From an uncultured Alphaproteobacteria bacterium (GTDB lineage: Bacteria > Pseudomonadota > Alphaproteobacteria > CAAHEQ01 > UBA3637): a DNA stretch of 7,796 nucleotides. The DNA lies in assembly GCA_947305835.1 (NCBI GenBank), contig CAMZEQ010000032.1:1-7796 (forward strand). The letters run 5' to 3'. Positions 5,412-7,796 of this stretch are shown one piece after another (within the stretch, counting starts at the first letter, position 1; every line of letters starts with the position of its first letter). The position numbers and the translations under genes are program-made. The notes beneath the pieces were generated by a model. That model made no database searches, had not been told where the DNA came from, and worked only from the letters and a program-made list of their open reading frames with translations.

Positions 5412-6392
5412 GTGACCGTTCAATTTCAGAAAGTTGTACCGTCTGAAAATGATATTCGTTTGGATCGTTGGTTCAAGCGCCATTTTTCCGCAATTTCCCA
5501 CGGAACCATCGAAAAATTATTGCGCAAAAAAAATATCCGAGTCAACGGGTTAAAAGCAACTTCTAATCAAAGACTGAAAACAGGGGATGAAATTCGAATT
5601 CCCCCTATGGATACAACATTACCCACCACTTTAAAAACAAAAAATTTATCCAAAGCTGATGTTCAATTTATTCAAAATTTGGTTTTGTATAAGGATCCGG
5701 AAATTATTATATTGAACAAACCGGCGGGGTTGGCTGTACAAGGCGGAACAAAAACCACACGGCATATAGATGGTTTACTGGACGGCTTGCGCTTTGATTA
5801 TGATGAGCGCCCCAAATTGGTGCATCGTTTGGATAAAGAAACCAGCGGTGTTTTGATGATCGCGCGCACTGTTCAGGCGGCTGCAAAATACACAAAATTA
5901 TTCAAATCTAAAGATATTCAAAAAATTTATTGGACATTGGTCGAAGGGTGCCCCAAAATTAAGGAAGGAAAAATCGATGCTCCTTTAATAAAAAAATCGG
6001 GTGTCTCCGGTGAAAAAATGGTTGTGGACTTCCGAGAAGGCGATAAGGCGCTGTCACTGTATCGAGTAACAGATCATTTGGCCAACAAAGTTGCTTGGTT
6101 GCAAATGGCTCCTTTGACAGGGCGTACACACCAACTGCGTGTCCATTGTGCAGATGTTTTAAAAACCCCCATTTTGGGCGATGACAAATATGGCAAACGC
6201 AATTCATTGATGCAAAATATTCCTCATCAAATGTATTTGCATGCCCATTCCATCAGCTGGAACACTTCAGAAGGTAAAAATCAAACAGTATCTGCCCCCT
6301 TACCTGATTATTTTAAAACCGCTTTTCATGAATTTGGGTTCGACGAGAAACAGCCCGTGGACCTTCTTTTTATTAGTCGGAGAAAAAAATGA
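5412..6392 (+). CDS. rluC: RluC/RluD-family 23S rRNA pseudouridine synthase
   Basis: This 326-residue enzyme should isomerise specific uridines of 23S rRNA to pseudouridine in the cytoplasm. It has an N-terminal S4 RNA-binding domain (about 15-65, with LDRWFKRHF, VNGLKA and LKTGDEI) and a pseudouridine synthase domain. The domain shows LNKPAGLAVQGG (101-112), the catalytic HRLDKETSG (138-146) with D141 as nucleophile, MAPLTGRTHQLRVH and LGDDKYG. The layout is that of RluC, which in E. coli modifies positions 955, 2504 and 2580; RluD and other RluA-group members have the same domains, so the target sites and the symbol are less certain than the family. The GTG start fits the beginning of the S4 domain and is preceded by GAAAGGGG. 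The stop overlaps the start of the next gene by four bases (ATGA), so the two are probably co-translated. Confidence 0.9.
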   Translation: MTVQFQKVVPSENDIRLDRWFKRHFSAISHGTIEKLLRKKNIRVNGLKATSNQRLKTGDEIRIPPMDTTLPTTLKTKNLSKADVQFIQNLVLYKDPEIIILNKPAGLAVQGGTKTTRHIDGLLDGLRFDYDERPKLVHRLDKETSGVLMIARTVQAAAKYTKLFKSKDIQKIYWTLVEGCPKIKEGKIDAPLIKKSGVSGEKMVVDFREGDKALSLYRVTDHLANKVAWLQMAPLTGRTHQLRVHCADVLKTPILGDDKYGKRNSLMQNIPHQMYLHAHSISWNTSEGKNQTVSAPLPDYFKTAFHEFGFDEKQPVDLLFISRRKK

Positions 6393-7796
6393 TAAAGAAA
6401 ATATTTATCGCTTTGTTGATTTTAATGATTTTGGCCGTTGCCAGTATTGTTGTCTTTTTATTGACATTTGATTTAAATCATTACCGTGAATTTGCCCAAA
6501 ACAGACTTTCCAAAGCGTTAAATTATCCGGTTCAAATCGGATCAATGCGCACAAAATTAAGCCTGATTCCAACAATGCAGATTAACAATTTTAAAATTCT
6601 GCAAAGTGAAACAAATCCGAAAGTCATATTGGATATTCCCCAAATGGAAGCCACAATCGAATTGATTCCCTTGTTGAATAAAAAAATTGAAATCAACAAA
6701 ATCAGTGTACTGTTGGTATCGGCGGACTTAAGTGTATTGTCTTCACATAAGAAAAATACCACCAAAAAAGAGGATAAACAGGAAGGTGCTCCGGTTAACA
6801 ACGCCTTGTTGGATCAATTATGGGTCGAAGAAATCAACGTGGATAAAATTTTATGCCGTTTCATGAATAATGACAAAAAAGATGCTGTCGAATTAAGCAA
6901 ATTTGTATTAAAAGGAATGAATAAATTCAGATTTCAACTGATGTATAACAATAAAAAATTCGATGTAGAAGGAGCCGCCGGTTTGGTCACGCGTCTGATC
7001 GCAAATCCCAAAAACCTGCCAGTCGATTTAAAAATCAAACAAAATAATGCAACTGCCACGTTAAAAGGGCAAATTGGCGATATCATCAATTTCAGCCGGA
7101 TTCGGATCAATGCCGATGTCAATATCCCGAAATTAGCAACATTTTTAAAAGCATGGGATATCAATATTCCCAAAATATGGAATGTTAATCTTGATTCCAA
7201 ATTTTCTGTGGATGGCAGTTTAAATAAGCTGTTTTTAAGGGATATTACCATGAATATTGACAACGGAACGTTAAAAATGGATGCTGACGGCCAACTTTCT
7301 AATTTAAATAAAAATCCGTTTTTGAATTTAAAATCCAAGATTACTTTAAGCAAGTCAGAATTGTCGGAAAGTTTAAAAATTAATCCTTTTGAAATGACCG
7401 CAGATATCGGTATGGACAAATCAAATCTTTCTTTTTCAAAAATTAATTTCAGGGCTGATCGTTCTGATCTTTCCGGAAAAACAAGCATTAATTGGGATAC
7501 AATACCCTATATTGAGTTCAACTTATCCAGCTCTTATCTGAACTTGAAAGATATCTTAATTGAACAACCGTCTGAGGGAAAAAATCAAAATGCCCAAGAA
7601 ACCAAGATTTCCGAAACACGCTATTTGATCCCTGAAACAAAGGTTGATTGGGATAAATTGACCCATTTTAATTTAAACGGTAAAATTAACATCACTCATT
7701 TGTTTGTAACAAACCAAACGAAAGATTATGTCGGTATAGATTTAACGTCAAAGCTCAATAAGGGTGATTTGGAACTTTCCTTTAAGGCCCGAGTAC
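6389..7796 (+). CDS. AsmA family envelope protein (partial, 3' end off the right edge)
   Basis: AsmA-like proteins are anchored in the inner membrane by one N-terminal helix and extend through the periplasm as a long beta-rich groove thought to carry phospholipids toward the outer membrane. The visible 469 codons begin with a membrane helix (about 4-26), then FDLNHYREFAQNRLSKAL (27-44), a typical AsmA beginning, and LSLIPTMQINNFKI (57-70), the usual first repeat. The remainder is strand-rich, with many Asn, Lys and Ile residues and two hydrophilic linkers (about 119-137 and 390-410). Start choice is firm: GGAG lies seven bases before an ATG that overlaps the rluC-like stop. The reading frame is open to the window edge, so total length and C-terminal domain are unknown. 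Substrate specificity cannot be read from the sequence, and the function is taken from the family. Confidence 0.85.
   Translation, partial: MIKKIFIALLILMILAVASIVVFLLTFDLNHYREFAQNRLSKALNYPVQIGSMRTKLSLIPTMQINNFKILQSETNPKVILDIPQMEATIELIPLLNKKIEINKISVLLVSADLSVLSSHKKNTTKKEDKQEGAPVNNALLDQLWVEEINVDKILCRFMNNDKKDAVELSKFVLKGMNKFRFQLMYNNKKFDVEGAAGLVTRLIANPKNLPVDLKIKQNNATATLKGQIGDIINFSRIRINADVNIPKLATFLKAWDINIPKIWNVNLDSKFSVDGSLNKLFLRDITMNIDNGTLKMDADGQLSNLNKNPFLNLKSKITLSKSELSESLKINPFEMTADIGMDKSNLSFSKINFRADRSDLSGKTSINWDTIPYIEFNLSSSYLNLKDILIEQPSEGKNQNAQETKISETRYLIPETKVDWDKLTHFNLNGKINITHLFVTNQTKDYVGIDLTSKLNKGDLELSFKARV

Noticed and set aside
6934..7488. 184-codon minus-strand open frame
   Set aside because: It lies fully antisense to the AsmA-family gene, has no family motifs or convincing ribosome site, and its composition is what an antisense frame of AT-rich coding DNA gives.

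Overview
The window reads as a piece of an A+T-rich (roughly 40% GC by eye) proteobacterial chromosome, most likely from an alphaproteobacterium. The lineage clues are a DksA with a degenerate zinc site of the kind seen in that class, a CTTGAC-N17-CTATTT promoter close to the alphaproteobacterial housekeeping consensus, and the YajC/SecD, YacG, RluC and AsmA sequences. This is inference from motifs; no search was run.

Everything left of about 5240 is on the minus strand and everything right of 5412 is on the plus strand, so the two halves diverge from a 171-base AT-rich region. Minus strand, in transcription order: aaxB (pyruvoyl-dependent arginine decarboxylase), an intrinsic terminator-like hairpin, aaxC (arginine/agmatine antiporter), a membrane-anchored class I methyltransferase, then after a promoter dksA, yacG, yajC and secD, which runs off the left edge. 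Plus strand: an RluC/RluD-type pseudouridine synthase, overlapped by 4 bases by an AsmA-family gene that runs off the right edge.

The most interesting part is the aaxB-aaxC pair at 3139..5240. Both proteins closely resemble, as far as I can recall the sequences, the arginine uptake and decarboxylation system of Chlamydia. There the antiporter brings in arginine in exchange for agmatine, and the decarboxylase consumes a proton while making agmatine. The gene order matches Chlamydia, and the Thr-Ser self-cleavage site lies at residues 52-53 from the best start. The outer-membrane partner AaxA is not in the window. A chlamydia-type arginine system inside otherwise ordinary alphaproteobacterial housekeeping genes suggests transfer between lineages and perhaps a host-associated life.

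The rest is mainly core biology: protein export (yajC, secD), stringent-response transcription control (dksA), gyrase inhibition (yacG), rRNA modification (rluC-like) and envelope maintenance (AsmA-like). Smaller oddities are a Cys-Ser-Cys-Glu zinc site in DksA, a DGQ in place of the usual DAN near the end of SecD, a methyltransferase resembling the FAM173 lysine methyltransferases, and a CCATGG hairpin over its start codon. No tRNA, rRNA, CRISPR array, insertion sequence or transposase was seen.
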